A model generated the notes under the pieces. It did not search any database. It worked only from the letters and a program-made list of their open reading frames with translations, and had not been told where the DNA came from. DNA of 64,000 nucleotides, from contig JBCBJV010000007.1 of the NCBI GenBank assembly GCA_038522945.1, positions 124,001 through 188,000 of the forward strand. The letters run 5' to 3'. Shown one piece after another: positions 25,485 to 33,620 of this stretch. Source of the stretch: MED-G105 sp038522945. Lineage in GTDB: Bacteria > Pseudomonadota > Alphaproteobacteria > Caulobacterales > Parvularculaceae. The position numbers and the translations under genes were made by a program. Position 1 is the stretch's first letter; every line of letters begins with the position of its first letter.

Positions 25485-26551
25485 TTGCTTCGCCTTCGGA
25501 GAGAGTATCTGGCGACCACGGCACGCACCAATCAGGATTGCCAACTTTTTCCGTTATTATCGTCAATTACAACTCAGGCGCACGGCTCGCGAAGTGTCTG
25601 GATCATTTGTTTGCGCAGACGGTCCAACCAGTTGAGATCATTATTGCTGACAACGGTTCGTCAGATACATCGTTTACTGATGTTCAGGAGGCGGGTCTCA
25701 TCCGGAAAATGGACTTAAAAGTGAATAAGGGCTTTGCTACCGCCAATAACCTAGCAGCTCTTCAAGCTTGCGGTGAGTGGTTGATTTTCCTGAACCCGGA
25801 TGCCTATGCGACTCCCAATTGGCTGGAAGAGATCACTGAAGGGATCAAAGAATATCCAGACGCAGACGCATTTGGATCGTTGCAGATCGACGATAGTGAT
25901 CCCTCCCGGCTTGATGGTGCGGGCGATGTCCTCAGCGCATTTGGCATTCCCTTCCGGAGCCATTTCGGCGCACCCAGATTAAGCGCTCCTGGTACGTATG
26001 ATTGTTTTGCACCATGCGCCGCCGCCTGCGCATACCGTCGCAAGGTGTTCTTGAGCCGTCGAGGGTTCGACGAACGATTTTTCTGTTACGGGGAAGACGT
26101 TGATCTTGGCTTTCGCTTGCGCCTCGCTGGCGGCCGGTCCGTTCAGCTTGCAAGCGCAATCGTGCACCATGAAGGGTCAGGGGTCACGGGCCGCCATAGC
26201 GACTTCACGATCTATCATGGCCACAGAAACAGGATCTGGCTGTTTCGCAAAAACGTTCCTCTTGCTCTTAGACTGCTGACTTTGCCGATGCGCCTTGCAA
26301 CCGACTTCAGTCTACTGGGGCGGTTTCTCTTGGCAGGCCATGCGGGGCCTTATCTCAAAGCGCTGCGAGATGGATATCTCGGCCCACGGACTGATGAGGT
26401 CTCATCGATACCGGCAGCGAACAGCGGCAATCCAGTTAATGACATACGACCAATCAACGCTCTTGAGGTGGCAGCACTTCTGAATTGGTCGCCGATTGAC
26501 CTCATCCGGCGGCGCATCACGCCAAAGATCAAGCGCGTTGATGTTTCTTAG
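25481..26551 (+). CDS. GT2-family glycosyltransferase (rhamnosyltransferase-like)
   Basis: A 356-residue GT2 enzyme. The N-terminus SVIIVNYNSGARLAKCLDHL is the family start, then IIADNGSSD and a nucleotide-sugar-binding Asp region (LNPDAYATPNWLEE); a later EDVDLGFRLRLAG (acid/base and metal-linked ED) is typical of WbbL-like rhamnosyltransferases. It shares its start with the glmS stop and is followed by a hairpin terminator. The likely donor is dTDP-rhamnose or a related dTDP sugar made by the rml genes, but this is inference and requires RmlD elsewhere. Confidence 0.9.
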   Translation: MIASPSERVSGDHGTHQSGLPTFSVIIVNYNSGARLAKCLDHLFAQTVQPVEIIIADNGSSDTSFTDVQEAGLIRKMDLKVNKGFATANNLAALQACGEWLIFLNPDAYATPNWLEEITEGIKEYPDADAFGSLQIDDSDPSRLDGAGDVLSAFGIPFRSHFGAPRLSAPGTYDCFAPCAAACAYRRKVFLSRRGFDERFFCYGEDVDLGFRLRLAGGRSVQLASAIVHHEGSGVTGRHSDFTIYHGHRNRIWLFRKNVPLALRLLTLPMRLATDFSLLGRFLLAGHAGPYLKALRDGYLGPRTDEVSSIPAANSGNPVNDIRPINALEVAALLNWSPIDLIRRRITPKIKRVDVS

Positions 26552-26624
26552 CCGAGGCAAGATTGCAAACGCTGTCACCCCGTCCGCCAAGTCCTATCCA
26601 TTGGGACGCACCTCTTGGAACAGC

Positions 26625-26659
26625 AAAAAGCCCTGCGCGGGGACCCGGCGCAGGGCTTT
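26625..26659. terminator. Bidirectional hairpin terminator
   Basis: Arms aaagccctgcgc and gcgcagggcttt form a perfect 12-base-pair GC-rich stem around a short loop (ggggacccg). On the minus strand the stem is followed by a T run (complement of aaaaa at 26625-26629), so it should end the transcript of the exosortase-substrate gene read leftward. It can also stop rightward transcription from the GT2 gene. Confidence 0.9.
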
Positions 26660-26685
26660 CTGAATTCACTATTTAAGATCAACCG

Positions 26686-27330
26686 TTAAGCGGTTTTGCG
26701 CTTCCGCTTGAAGAAGCCACCAGCGAAAAGGGCTGAACCAAACAGCCAAGCCGCTGCTGGAACCGGGGTGACGAGATCAGTGTCATCGTTCAGTGACGCA
26801 AATCCAACAAACTCTTCCCGGTTCGCACCCGCATTAACGATGACTTTGATCCGTGTCACAAAATCACCCATAGCAACGCCGAGATCGGTAAGGTCGATCG
26901 ACAGAGACTTGATGTTGAATTTTCCAGCAAATGTGCCCGTATCAACAAGGTTCAGGTCGGTAAGACGCGTGCCCATATAAGCCAGATCGAATTTTTCATT
27001 CGATCCCGTGCCGCCAAGACCGAGGATAACAAGATCGTCCCCAGCTTGGTTTTCAATTGGGTTGGCGAAATTTATGATGAATGAGCAACCGCCCGTTTCC
27101 GAAGCGCATTTCACGCCGTCGTTTGCCGACCAGCCGAGCGCTGAATTCGTGTCAGTGGATGCGCCCGTGATATCGAAAGCGTCTACGTCACCTGTCCGCA
27201 CATCAAGCGACGAAGCAAAATCCGTCGTCTGGTAGTTCACACCAGCAACTGTCACTGGTGAGGCGTGCGCAACGCCCATCGTGAAAGCTGAGGCAACCGC
27301 AACCGCGGCAATAGCCTTAATCGTTTTCAT
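26686..27330 (-). CDS. Secreted protein with VPxxPA-type exosortase sorting tail
   Basis: 214 residues from the ATG at 27330, chosen because the aaggag ribosome-binding site lies 9 bases upstream (a TTG three codons earlier is in frame). There is a clear signal peptide (MKTIKAIAAVAVASAFTMG, cut near AHA-SPVTVAG), a beta-rich middle domain without a known family, and a C-terminal tail VPAAAWLFGSALFAGGFFK followed by RKRKTA. This is the VPxxPAAAWLFGSAL class of PEP-CTERM-like sorting signals. It probably ends up on the cell surface or in matrix. A hairpin terminator follows, and a palindrome lies in its 5' leader. Confidence 0.85.
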   Translation of the reverse strand: MKTIKAIAAVAVASAFTMGVAHASPVTVAGVNYQTTDFASSLDVRTGDVDAFDITGASTDTNSALGWSANDGVKCASETGGCSFIINFANPIENQAGDDLVILGLGGTGSNEKFDLAYMGTRLTDLNLVDTGTFAGKFNIKSLSIDLTDLGVAMGDFVTRIKVIVNAGANREEFVGFASLNDDTDLVTPVPAAAWLFGSALFAGGFFKRKRKTA

Positions 27331-27887
27331 TGTACTCAACTCCTTGTCCCCCAGGAACCTGTTCCTGCGATCGATTAGATTAGTGCAAACGCCATTCCAC
27401 TTCGCACCTGCACCCTATTTAAATCAAATCGTACCAAAAAAATCAATCAAGACGCCGGGGGAAAGTGGAAAAAATCGGAGAAATTCAGTCATCTAACCAA
27501 GAGTGATGCGTTTTAGACGGTTAACGCAACAACACCCTCGGGAGCGCATTCAGACGACTTCTCGGCATGCGGGCAAATTATTCCTTAACCGCGAAGCGGA
27601 CACCCAAATGCACCTGAAGACACAAAATGCAGGAACTGCCGGCAAAGAACCGCGACCCCCGCCATCGCATTTGTCTATTGAAGACACACCACAGCTCCCG
27701 CTACATCTATTCGATCGCGAGGCCGGTTCCAGGAAAACATGCCCGGAAAAACTCTGAGCAAATTTGGCACAAGCTAAAGCCACTGAGTGCTCTTGTGGGC
27801 AAACCCCGACCATTTCGCGGTACCGATGCCGTTAGATCCTGAGACGGCACACTTACGAAAGTATCTTAGTCCTTAAGTCCCTCAATT
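27331..27887. promoter_or_regulatory. Intergenic region with palindrome upstream of the exosortase substrate
   Basis: About 550 bases between the leftward exosortase substrate and the rightward GT2 gene hold no convincing gene; the frame at 27503-27757 has no signal or family and is disregarded. A palindrome (aggaac-ct-gttcct, arms 27353-27358 and 27361-27366) sits about 10 bases before the ribosome-binding site of the substrate gene and could be an operator. An AT-rich patch around 27415-27455 is the best place for its promoter. No riboswitch or tRNA was recognised. Confidence 0.45.
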
Positions 27888-28973
27888 ATGTCCCAGATCG
27901 CCATTTCAGTTCCCGTGGGGGCCTATCACCCGCTTATCGAAGATTGCCTGCAGAGCCTGATCATCCAGACGCCGGCGCCGGAAGTTGCGTTTCTCGATGC
28001 ATCTGGCGATCCACGCGTCAAAGCAGTTGCCGACAAATACGCCGATCACCTCGCCTACCGCCGCCACGGGCCGGACAGCGGCCAATCGGACGCCATCTTA
28101 GAAGGGTGGGAGAACACGAACGCCCCTATCCTCGGATGGCTGAATGCCGATGACGCCCTTTACCCCGGCGCGATGGAGGTGGCGATTGCGGCCTTTGACC
28201 GCTCGGCATCTGGCGATCGACCGGACGTCGTCTATGGCCACAGCATGATTATCGACGACGACTTTGCGTTTACCGGTTTCCATTGGGCCGTTGAGCCGCC
28301 GAGCGACCGGCTTCTTCATGCGGACATCATCTCTCAGCCATCGTGTTTTTTCCGGCGCGAGCTCCACGAGCGCGTTGGCAAACTGAACAAAGACCTGCAC
28401 TACACAATGGACTGGGATTTGTGGGTTCGCTTCTGGCAGGCAAACGCGCGATTTGAATTCATCGACCAAACGTTCTCGAAAGTTCTCTGGACGGAAGAAG
28501 CCAAAACCGGCGGATTTGGCAAAGGCCGTCGCACTGAGCTGGACAGGATCATCAATCAGAATGCGAATGCTTCCACCAAATTGAAGAGCAAGGTCGGCTT
28601 TGCCCTCCATCACGCCTTTGAATACATGATGCCCAAAAACGTTGCCCGTCAGCTTCGCCGCACTTTGGCGCCCTCCCAAACAAGGATCCATGGTCTTGGC
28701 CGGAACGGGGAGATTGATCAGAGGGCAGATATCCCGCTGGTCCACTATATACCTGACGGGGTTCGGTCGCTTCAATTGCAGTTCAATCAGCCTGCCAATA
28801 ATATCGACATTGATTTGACGTTTCGCCATCAAGTTGACCGCAAGGGAGCGCAGGTCGGTGTTCAATTTGAAACGCCCTGGCAAGCGGCACACCACCTCCA
28901 GTTGCAGCTCACCAACCTTCAGGGTTCTGGTGCCTTACTAGAACGAATTTTCCTTCATTCCGGGGACGTCTGA
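27888..28973 (+). CDS. GT2-family glycosyltransferase with C-terminal extension
   Basis: 361 residues. The N-terminal GT2 domain reads ISVPVGAYHPLIEDCLQSLI, then AFLDASGDPRVK and GWLNADDALYPGAMEV, whose Asn-Ala-Asp-Asp replaces the usual DxD. MDWDLWVRFWQANARFEFID is the family's catalytic/acceptor region. After about residue 250 there is a basic linker and a beta-rich C-terminal part (DIDLTFRHQVDRKGAQVGVQ) of unknown role. It begins a short plus-strand unit and is convergent with the SMP-30 gene. Donor unknown. Confidence 0.87.
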   Translation: MSQIAISVPVGAYHPLIEDCLQSLIIQTPAPEVAFLDASGDPRVKAVADKYADHLAYRRHGPDSGQSDAILEGWENTNAPILGWLNADDALYPGAMEVAIAAFDRSASGDRPDVVYGHSMIIDDDFAFTGFHWAVEPPSDRLLHADIISQPSCFFRRELHERVGKLNKDLHYTMDWDLWVRFWQANARFEFIDQTFSKVLWTEEAKTGGFGKGRRTELDRIINQNANASTKLKSKVGFALHHAFEYMMPKNVARQLRRTLAPSQTRIHGLGRNGEIDQRADIPLVHYIPDGVRSLQLQFNQPANNIDIDLTFRHQVDRKGAQVGVQFETPWQAAHHLQLQLTNLQGSGALLERIFLHSGDV

Positions 28974-28987
28974 CCATGCGGGCGCGA

Positions 28988-29070
28988 AACACCCTAGTCA
29001 TCAACGCCCCCGTGATGAATGCCCTCGCCATGAATGCCCCTACCCTAAATGTCCATGTCATTAGGGTGTT
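28988..29070. repeat. Four 15-base imperfect repeats inside a 9-base inverted repeat
   Basis: Left arm aacaccctA (28988-28996) and right arm tagggtgtt (29062-29070) are perfect reverse complements. Between them lie consecutive 15-base units (gtcatcaacgccccc, gtgatgaatgccctc, gccatgaatgcccct, accctaaatgtccat) sharing a central a(a)tgc-type core. The element fills the gap between convergent GT2 and SMP-30 genes and could form a long hairpin that stops transcription from both sides. A small frame through it gives a five-residue periodic peptide (INAPVMNALAMNAPTLN), which may be fortuitous. Confidence 0.6.
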
Positions 29071-29099
29071 CGGCTCAGAGCCCCCAGCCTCAAGATACA

Positions 29100-29993
29100 T
29101 CAAGATACAAGGGCAAACCGATAGGAAGGCCGTCCTAAGGAGCGCGTCAGATCAATGCGGTACAGGCCGCCGGAGCCCGGATACTTCTGGCCCTCTTCAT
29201 CGGAAAGTCCGATCGATGCCGACGTGACGAACATCGCATCGTCAACAATGGTAAGGCTTGTTGGCCGCGGGACAGGCAAAACGACTTCCTCCAGCAGCTT
29301 TCCGTCTGCATCGAACCGCCGCACGCAGTTGCCGTCCCAGAAGGCAATCCAAAGGCATCCTTCCCGGTCCACTTCCATCCCGTCCGGATATCCATCTTTT
29401 TCCTCGAATTGGAGGTATGGGGCCAATTCCTCAATCCCGCCTTCTGCAAGGCGCGCCCTGAACACTGTCTGGCGGGCCGAGTCAGTTAGGAAAATCATTT
29501 TTCCGTCAACGGAATACGTAGGTCCGTTACAGATGAGGAAGTCCGTTGCCAGTCGCAAGACACCGCTGTCCGGCTTTAGTTGCCACCAACTTCCTGGCGT
29601 CTTGAACGTTTCAGCGTTTTCCATTGTGCCGGCAATATAGTATCCATAGGGATCAATTTTGCCATCGTTAAAGCGGTTACCGGGCAAGTGCTCTTCCGGG
29701 TCGATAATCGGCGAAAGGTCGGCAATGCCGCCGTCCAGCGAGAGCGTCGCGAATCCATTCTTATTTGTACAAACGTACGCGCCCGGGGTTTCGGTAAGGC
29801 CGAGACTGCTCACCATCCCCGGACACTCGATTTCTTCTGTTTCACTATCGGCTAGGTTTGTACGGAATATCTTCTCACCTTTGATGTCGAGAAAAAGAAG
29901 CCTTTCCAGATCCGGATCCCAAAGTGGACCTTCGCCAAGAACCGCTTTGACATCGGCGATGAGCGAGGGATCGGACTTGACGACGCTTTCCAT
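29100..29993 (-). CDS. SMP-30/gluconolactonase family lactonase
   Basis: A 297-residue six-bladed beta-propeller enzyme that opens sugar lactones. The divalent-metal motifs are GEGPLWDPDLERLLFLD, LPGNRFNDGKIDPYG (NRxNDGK) and the later YSVDGKMIFLTDSARQ. A strong ribosome-binding site (aggagg) precedes the ATG at 29993. It is the last gene of a five-gene operon with an SDR, a D-2-hydroxyacid dehydrogenase and a NeuA-like cytidylyltransferase, which suggests a lactone intermediate in making or reshaping an acidic sugar. Confidence 0.93.
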   Translation of the reverse strand: MESVVKSDPSLIADVKAVLGEGPLWDPDLERLLFLDIKGEKIFRTNLADSETEEIECPGMVSSLGLTETPGAYVCTNKNGFATLSLDGGIADLSPIIDPEEHLPGNRFNDGKIDPYGYYIAGTMENAETFKTPGSWWQLKPDSGVLRLATDFLICNGPTYSVDGKMIFLTDSARQTVFRARLAEGGIEELAPYLQFEEKDGYPDGMEVDREGCLWIAFWDGNCVRRFDADGKLLEEVVLPVPRPTSLTIVDDAMFVTSASIGLSDEEGQKYPGSGGLYRIDLTRSLGRPSYRFALVS

Positions 29994-30005
29994 TAGAATA
30001 CCTCC

Positions 30006-30752
30006 TCAGGCAGGATCGTGAAGGCGCGAGAGAATACCGCCGTCGGCATAGAGCGTCGTGCCGGTCAGGAAAGAGGCAGCATCCGACACCAGAAAAAGCG
30101 CGATATCCGCCACCTCTTGGGGTTCAGCAATTCGCTGCAACGGGTGGACGTTCTTCAGTGCTTTGTAGGCCTCACGGTTGCCCTCAAAACCCGCCTTCAA
30201 CATGGGTGTGCTGACGGCGGCGGGCGCCAGGGTATTGACGCGCACATTCGGCCCCAGATCAACCGCCAGCGCTTGGGAAAGACCATGGAGTGCCGACTTC
30301 GATGTGGCGTAGGCGGAGAATTCTGGCTTGGTGGCGCTGGCATGGACCGACCCGATGTTCAGGATCATGCCTTTGTTCGCCTCAAGCTCTGGCAGAAACG
30401 TTTTCGAGATCAGCATGGGCGCAATAACATTCACGTTCATGGTCTCGACGATTTGCGCTGGTGTCAGGCAATCAAGCCGGCCCACATGCTGCACCGCTGC
30501 ATTATTGACGATTGCCCGTAAAGGCGCGTCCACCGCGCTCTCCCTAACCTCTGCGGCGAACGCCGTTAGAGCACCAGGATCGGTTACGAACGCGCCAATA
30601 TCAGCTTTGATGCTCACGCCGTCGTCGGCTTTGCTCGACGGCGCAGCGCGATCCACGCCGATCACGTGCCATCCAGCCCCTTTGAACCCTTCAACCAGCT
30701 TCGTGCCAATGCCACCTTCGCATCCAGTGATAAGTATACTGAATTTTTCCAT
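30006..30752 (-). CDS. Short-chain dehydrogenase/reductase
   Basis: A 248-residue classical SDR. The coenzyme motif is TGCEGGIGTKLVEGF (TGxxxGIG), the NNAAVQH motif is present, and the catalytic residues are Ser (ILNIGSVHASA) and YATSK (Tyr-x-x-x-Lys). The C-terminal LTGTTLYADGGI is typical. It starts 3 bases after the upstream dehydrogenase gene and 12 bases before SMP-30. In this operon it probably oxidises or reduces a sugar hydroxyl/keto group. Confidence 0.95.
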   Translation of the reverse strand: MEKFSILITGCEGGIGTKLVEGFKGAGWHVIGVDRAAPSSKADDGVSIKADIGAFVTDPGALTAFAAEVRESAVDAPLRAIVNNAAVQHVGRLDCLTPAQIVETMNVNVIAPMLISKTFLPELEANKGMILNIGSVHASATKPEFSAYATSKSALHGLSQALAVDLGPNVRVNTLAPAAVSTPMLKAGFEGNREAYKALKNVHPLQRIAEPQEVADIALFLVSDAASFLTGTTLYADGGILSRLHDPA

Positions 30753-30755
30753 AGC

Positions 30756-31715
30756 TTACGCGCTTGCTGTCCCTAGGAAATCTGCCATTTTGCCAATGGC
30801 GATCCGGCTCACACGCCGCACCGCATCCGCTGAATTTGAGCCATTGTGGGAACCGAAAATACAGCGATCAAACGTGCGCAACGGATGATCCGCGGCGAGA
30901 GGCTCAACTTCAAAAACATCAAGCGCTGCGCAATCGACGATGCCGCTGTTCAGCCCGTCCAAAAGGGCCGTCTCGTCGATCACCGGCCCGCGGGCGACAT
31001 TGACGACCCGTACGCCTCGCTTCAATTTTGGCAAGAGGTCTTTATTGAACATGTGGCGGGTCTCAGGCGTCAGGGGACAAGTGAAAATGAGCACATCCGC
31101 TTCACCGAGACGGTCCGGCCAGCTGGCATTTTCAACGGAAATCCCGTCGGCGGATTTGAAAAACGGGTCGTAAGCAATGACGTTGGCATCGCACGCGAGG
31201 ATGCGCTTTGCCGTCTGCCGACCAATATCCCCAAATCCCACGACAGCGACCGTCCGCCCACTGAGGCTGATCCCGCTCGGCTTTGGCCAGCCATTCTTGG
31301 TACGAATTTCGCGATCGATAAAGTAAGTTTCTCTCGTCAGGCCGAGGGTATAGGTGAGCGCCACATCGGCGACCTCACCGCCAAAGACCCCTGGCGTATT
31401 GGTTACCGGCAGGCCAAGTGCCTTGAACGCGTCAAAGTCAACATTGTCGACGCCAACGCCCCATTTCACGGCGGCTTTCAAGTTTCCAGCAGCGCCTGCT
31501 TCGATCACCCGTTTAGAGGCCGGATCATCGCCTATGATCCAACCGTCAAAAGCTGGCAAGATTTCAATCAGCTCATCCTCGGTCATGACCTGGGTGACCT
31601 TCGCCGGTGTGCAGGCGAGCCCAGCCGCGGCAAAGTCATCTTCGAATTCTTCGATAAGCCCGAGCATCGGCGGGCACGTTACAAGGACTTTCGGTTGTGC
31701 ATTTAAGTTGGACAT
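30756..31715 (-). CDS. D-isomer specific 2-hydroxyacid dehydrogenase (SerA-like)
   Basis: A 319-residue NAD-dependent dehydrogenase. The dinucleotide-binding motif is TVAVVGFGDIGRQTAKRIL; the catalytic Arg region is GVRVVNVARGPVIDETALL; the Glu/His pair is DVFEVEPL and CIFGSHNGSNSADAVRR. It is shorter than E. coli SerA and has no ACT domain. The gene lies in the CMP-sugar operon, 7 bases after the cytidylyltransferase gene, so it probably acts on a sugar-derived hydroxyacid rather than in serine synthesis. Confidence 0.93.
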   Translation of the reverse strand: MSNLNAQPKVLVTCPPMLGLIEEFEDDFAAAGLACTPAKVTQVMTEDELIEILPAFDGWIIGDDPASKRVIEAGAAGNLKAAVKWGVGVDNVDFDAFKALGLPVTNTPGVFGGEVADVALTYTLGLTRETYFIDREIRTKNGWPKPSGISLSGRTVAVVGFGDIGRQTAKRILACDANVIAYDPFFKSADGISVENASWPDRLGEADVLIFTCPLTPETRHMFNKDLLPKLKRGVRVVNVARGPVIDETALLDGLNSGIVDCAALDVFEVEPLAADHPLRTFDRCIFGSHNGSNSADAVRRVSRIAIGKMADFLGTASA

Positions 31716-31722
31716 GGGGGCA

Positions 31723-32442
31723 TTACTCCGTCGGCAGCGCTTCGCCGTCGGCGATGCGCATCAGCAATGATTCAGCCATGAACCAGTCTGGTTTTTCGTC
31801 AATGTCCACCGATTCCAAAGGCGGCGTGGTAAAGAGCATTGGCTTCTCGCCAATCCGCGCCTCAGTTTTTGCAAAGCTTTCTCCAGTGAAAAGATAGCAC
31901 ACGGAGTTTTCTTCAAGATAGGGTGGCAGGTCCTGCGTCCGGATTAGATTAGCGGGGTCGTGGTTAATCGGCTCACCTTCAGAGGTATAAAACCGGGTCT
32001 GGTGGCTGTTCACGGTAAAAAGACTGTCGGCTGCATTGCTCTTCAAGCCATCCAGGTACGCCCGAACCATTTCTTTAATGGTTTCTCCACGGAGCAATGG
32101 ATTGGTCGTATGGGTCATCAGATAATAATCGGACGGCACATTGGCGACATCGTCGGCAAGCACAAGGTTCATGGAGACAAAGTCGCCGCAAATCTCCTCC
32201 TTCCGATCACGGATTAAGACCTTACCGTCATAATCACCATCGTTGAGACCATTATCAGAGAGGATATTCCGCGCATCGGTGTTGATGACGATCTGGTCGA
32301 TCTCGTCCAGCGATGCCATCGTGTCGAGGATCCAACGAAACAAAGGCTTACCCGCAATGTCGCGAAAATTCTTCGACGTCACCCGGGCGCTGTGTGCCTT
32401 CATGGGCAACAGGGCAGTAAGGCGTTTTCCATCGCCAATCAT
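31723..32442 (-). CDS. NeuA-like CMP-sugar synthetase
   Basis: A 239-residue cytidylyltransferase of the acylneuraminate family, which joins CTP with a nonulosonic or similar sugar acid. The N-terminus is LTALLPMKAHSARVTSKNFRD followed by IAGKPLFRWIL, the family pattern with a Ser-Lys-Asn motif in a divergent form. VINTDARNIL and LMTHTTNPLLRGETIKEMV are the other family blocks, and a DIDEKPDWFMAESLL near the end is the usual Asp/Trp region. Which sugar it activates is unknown; no NeuB/KdsA-type synthase is in the window. It is second in the operon and follows a GT2 gene by 27 bases. Confidence 0.88.
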   Translation of the reverse strand: MIGDGKRLTALLPMKAHSARVTSKNFRDIAGKPLFRWILDTMASLDEIDQIVINTDARNILSDNGLNDGDYDGKVLIRDRKEEICGDFVSMNLVLADDVANVPSDYYLMTHTTNPLLRGETIKEMVRAYLDGLKSNAADSLFTVNSHQTRFYTSEGEPINHDPANLIRTQDLPPYLEENSVCYLFTGESFAKTEARIGEKPMLFTTPPLESVDIDEKPDWFMAESLLMRIADGEALPTE

Positions 32443-32469
32443 ATTTGTCTTCCTGAGTTGAGGAGCTTG

Positions 32470-33432
32470 TTATTCAGCGGCCGCCTTTGACGGCAATTTT
32501 CCATTATCATTACCTGGGTCTGCACGACCGTGGATTTTTTCCGTACGGGGATAATAGTAGCTTTCTTTCTGGGCACGCGAGAGTTGACGCGTTTCCTTAT
32601 GACCCTGATAAGTGCCCCAATACTGCATCAGACGGAACATGATGATCTCTGGCGCAGTATTCCAGAACCGGCGCTGGGAAAGGGCTTCTGAAAAGTCGTT
32701 AAAAACGCCCGCCGTGAAGTAGCGCATGAAATCACCGAAGTGAAAATGCATCTCCGGCATGATCCCGCGCAAGGTCAAGGCTTCGCGATAATACCGCCGG
32801 CGCGTTTGGCGGAAGGTTTCCTCGTGGATATGCACCACAGGCGCGGAACACACATAGCCGATCTTCCCGCCGTCATTTTTGATCTGTTTACCGAGGACCA
32901 TGTCCTCAAGGCCAGTAACCGCCTCATCGAACTTATACTTCGCCCAAAGCTCTTTTGAGAGAGCTGAATTGGCATTGTTGATGAAATAGTCGTCCTGCGG
33001 AAGCTTATCGAATTGCGGAAAGTATTGCGCAAATACCTGATGCTCAGAAAAGCGCGACACCTCATGGCCCACCTGCCGACCATAGACATAATCGGCCTCT
33101 CCTTCGCGCAAGGGACGCACCAGATTTTTCAGCCATTCTCGGTGACCCGGCACGCAGTGGGCCGAGATAAAAACGAGATAATCCCCGGTCGCCGCCTCAC
33201 AACCATAGTTCAGCGACCGACCGAAGGTGAAATCCGATTTTTTGATGTGGACAATCCTGCAGCCATAGTCTTCGGCGATATCAAGGGTGCGGTCGGTCGA
33301 GCCGGAGTCAACCAGAACGATCTCAACATCGACATCGTCGGTTTCCTGGGCGCGACACATCTCCAGGGCGTCGCCAAACCATTTTTCCTCGTTCAGGGAA
33401 CGAAAAACGATACTGATCCGATCGCGGGTCAT
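32470..33432 (-). CDS. GT2-family glycosyltransferase
   Basis: A 320-residue GT2 enzyme. The start is ISIVFRSLNEEKWFGDALEM, then VLVDSGSTDRTLDIAE, FTFGRSLNYGCEAATGDYLV and the metal-binding SAHCVPGH in place of a standard DxD, with GLEDMVLGKQIKNDGG providing the catalytic region. The C-terminus is basic and disordered (RAQKESYYYPRTEKIHG). It is first of the CMP-sugar operon, so it is a candidate user of that sugar, but GT2 enzymes normally use UDP/GDP/dTDP donors, so the two may simply share regulation. Confidence 0.9.
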   Translation of the reverse strand: MTRDRISIVFRSLNEEKWFGDALEMCRAQETDDVDVEIVLVDSGSTDRTLDIAEDYGCRIVHIKKSDFTFGRSLNYGCEAATGDYLVFISAHCVPGHREWLKNLVRPLREGEADYVYGRQVGHEVSRFSEHQVFAQYFPQFDKLPQDDYFINNANSALSKELWAKYKFDEAVTGLEDMVLGKQIKNDGGKIGYVCSAPVVHIHEETFRQTRRRYYREALTLRGIMPEMHFHFGDFMRYFTAGVFNDFSEALSQRRFWNTAPEIIMFRLMQYWGTYQGHKETRQLSRAQKESYYYPRTEKIHGRADPGNDNGKLPSKAAAE

Positions 33433-33620
33433 GACTCACATCTCGCTTTTCATATCGACGCAGCGGCTATACCGGGGCTCCTTGTTGCCGATAGGATATG
33501 CCGCAAACCGGGCATCCGGTGAACCCTTTTCCTCCGCCTCGTTGCGGAAACGTCGCAATCACCGGGATAACATTCCCTGCCGGTGTTCATAAGCGCGAAA
33601 AATGCTCTAGAACCCCCGCC

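Noticed and set aside
27503..27757. 84-residue frame in the intergenic region before the GT2 gene
   Set aside because: No signal, no family and low-complexity His/Pro/Arg composition typical of non-coding DNA.
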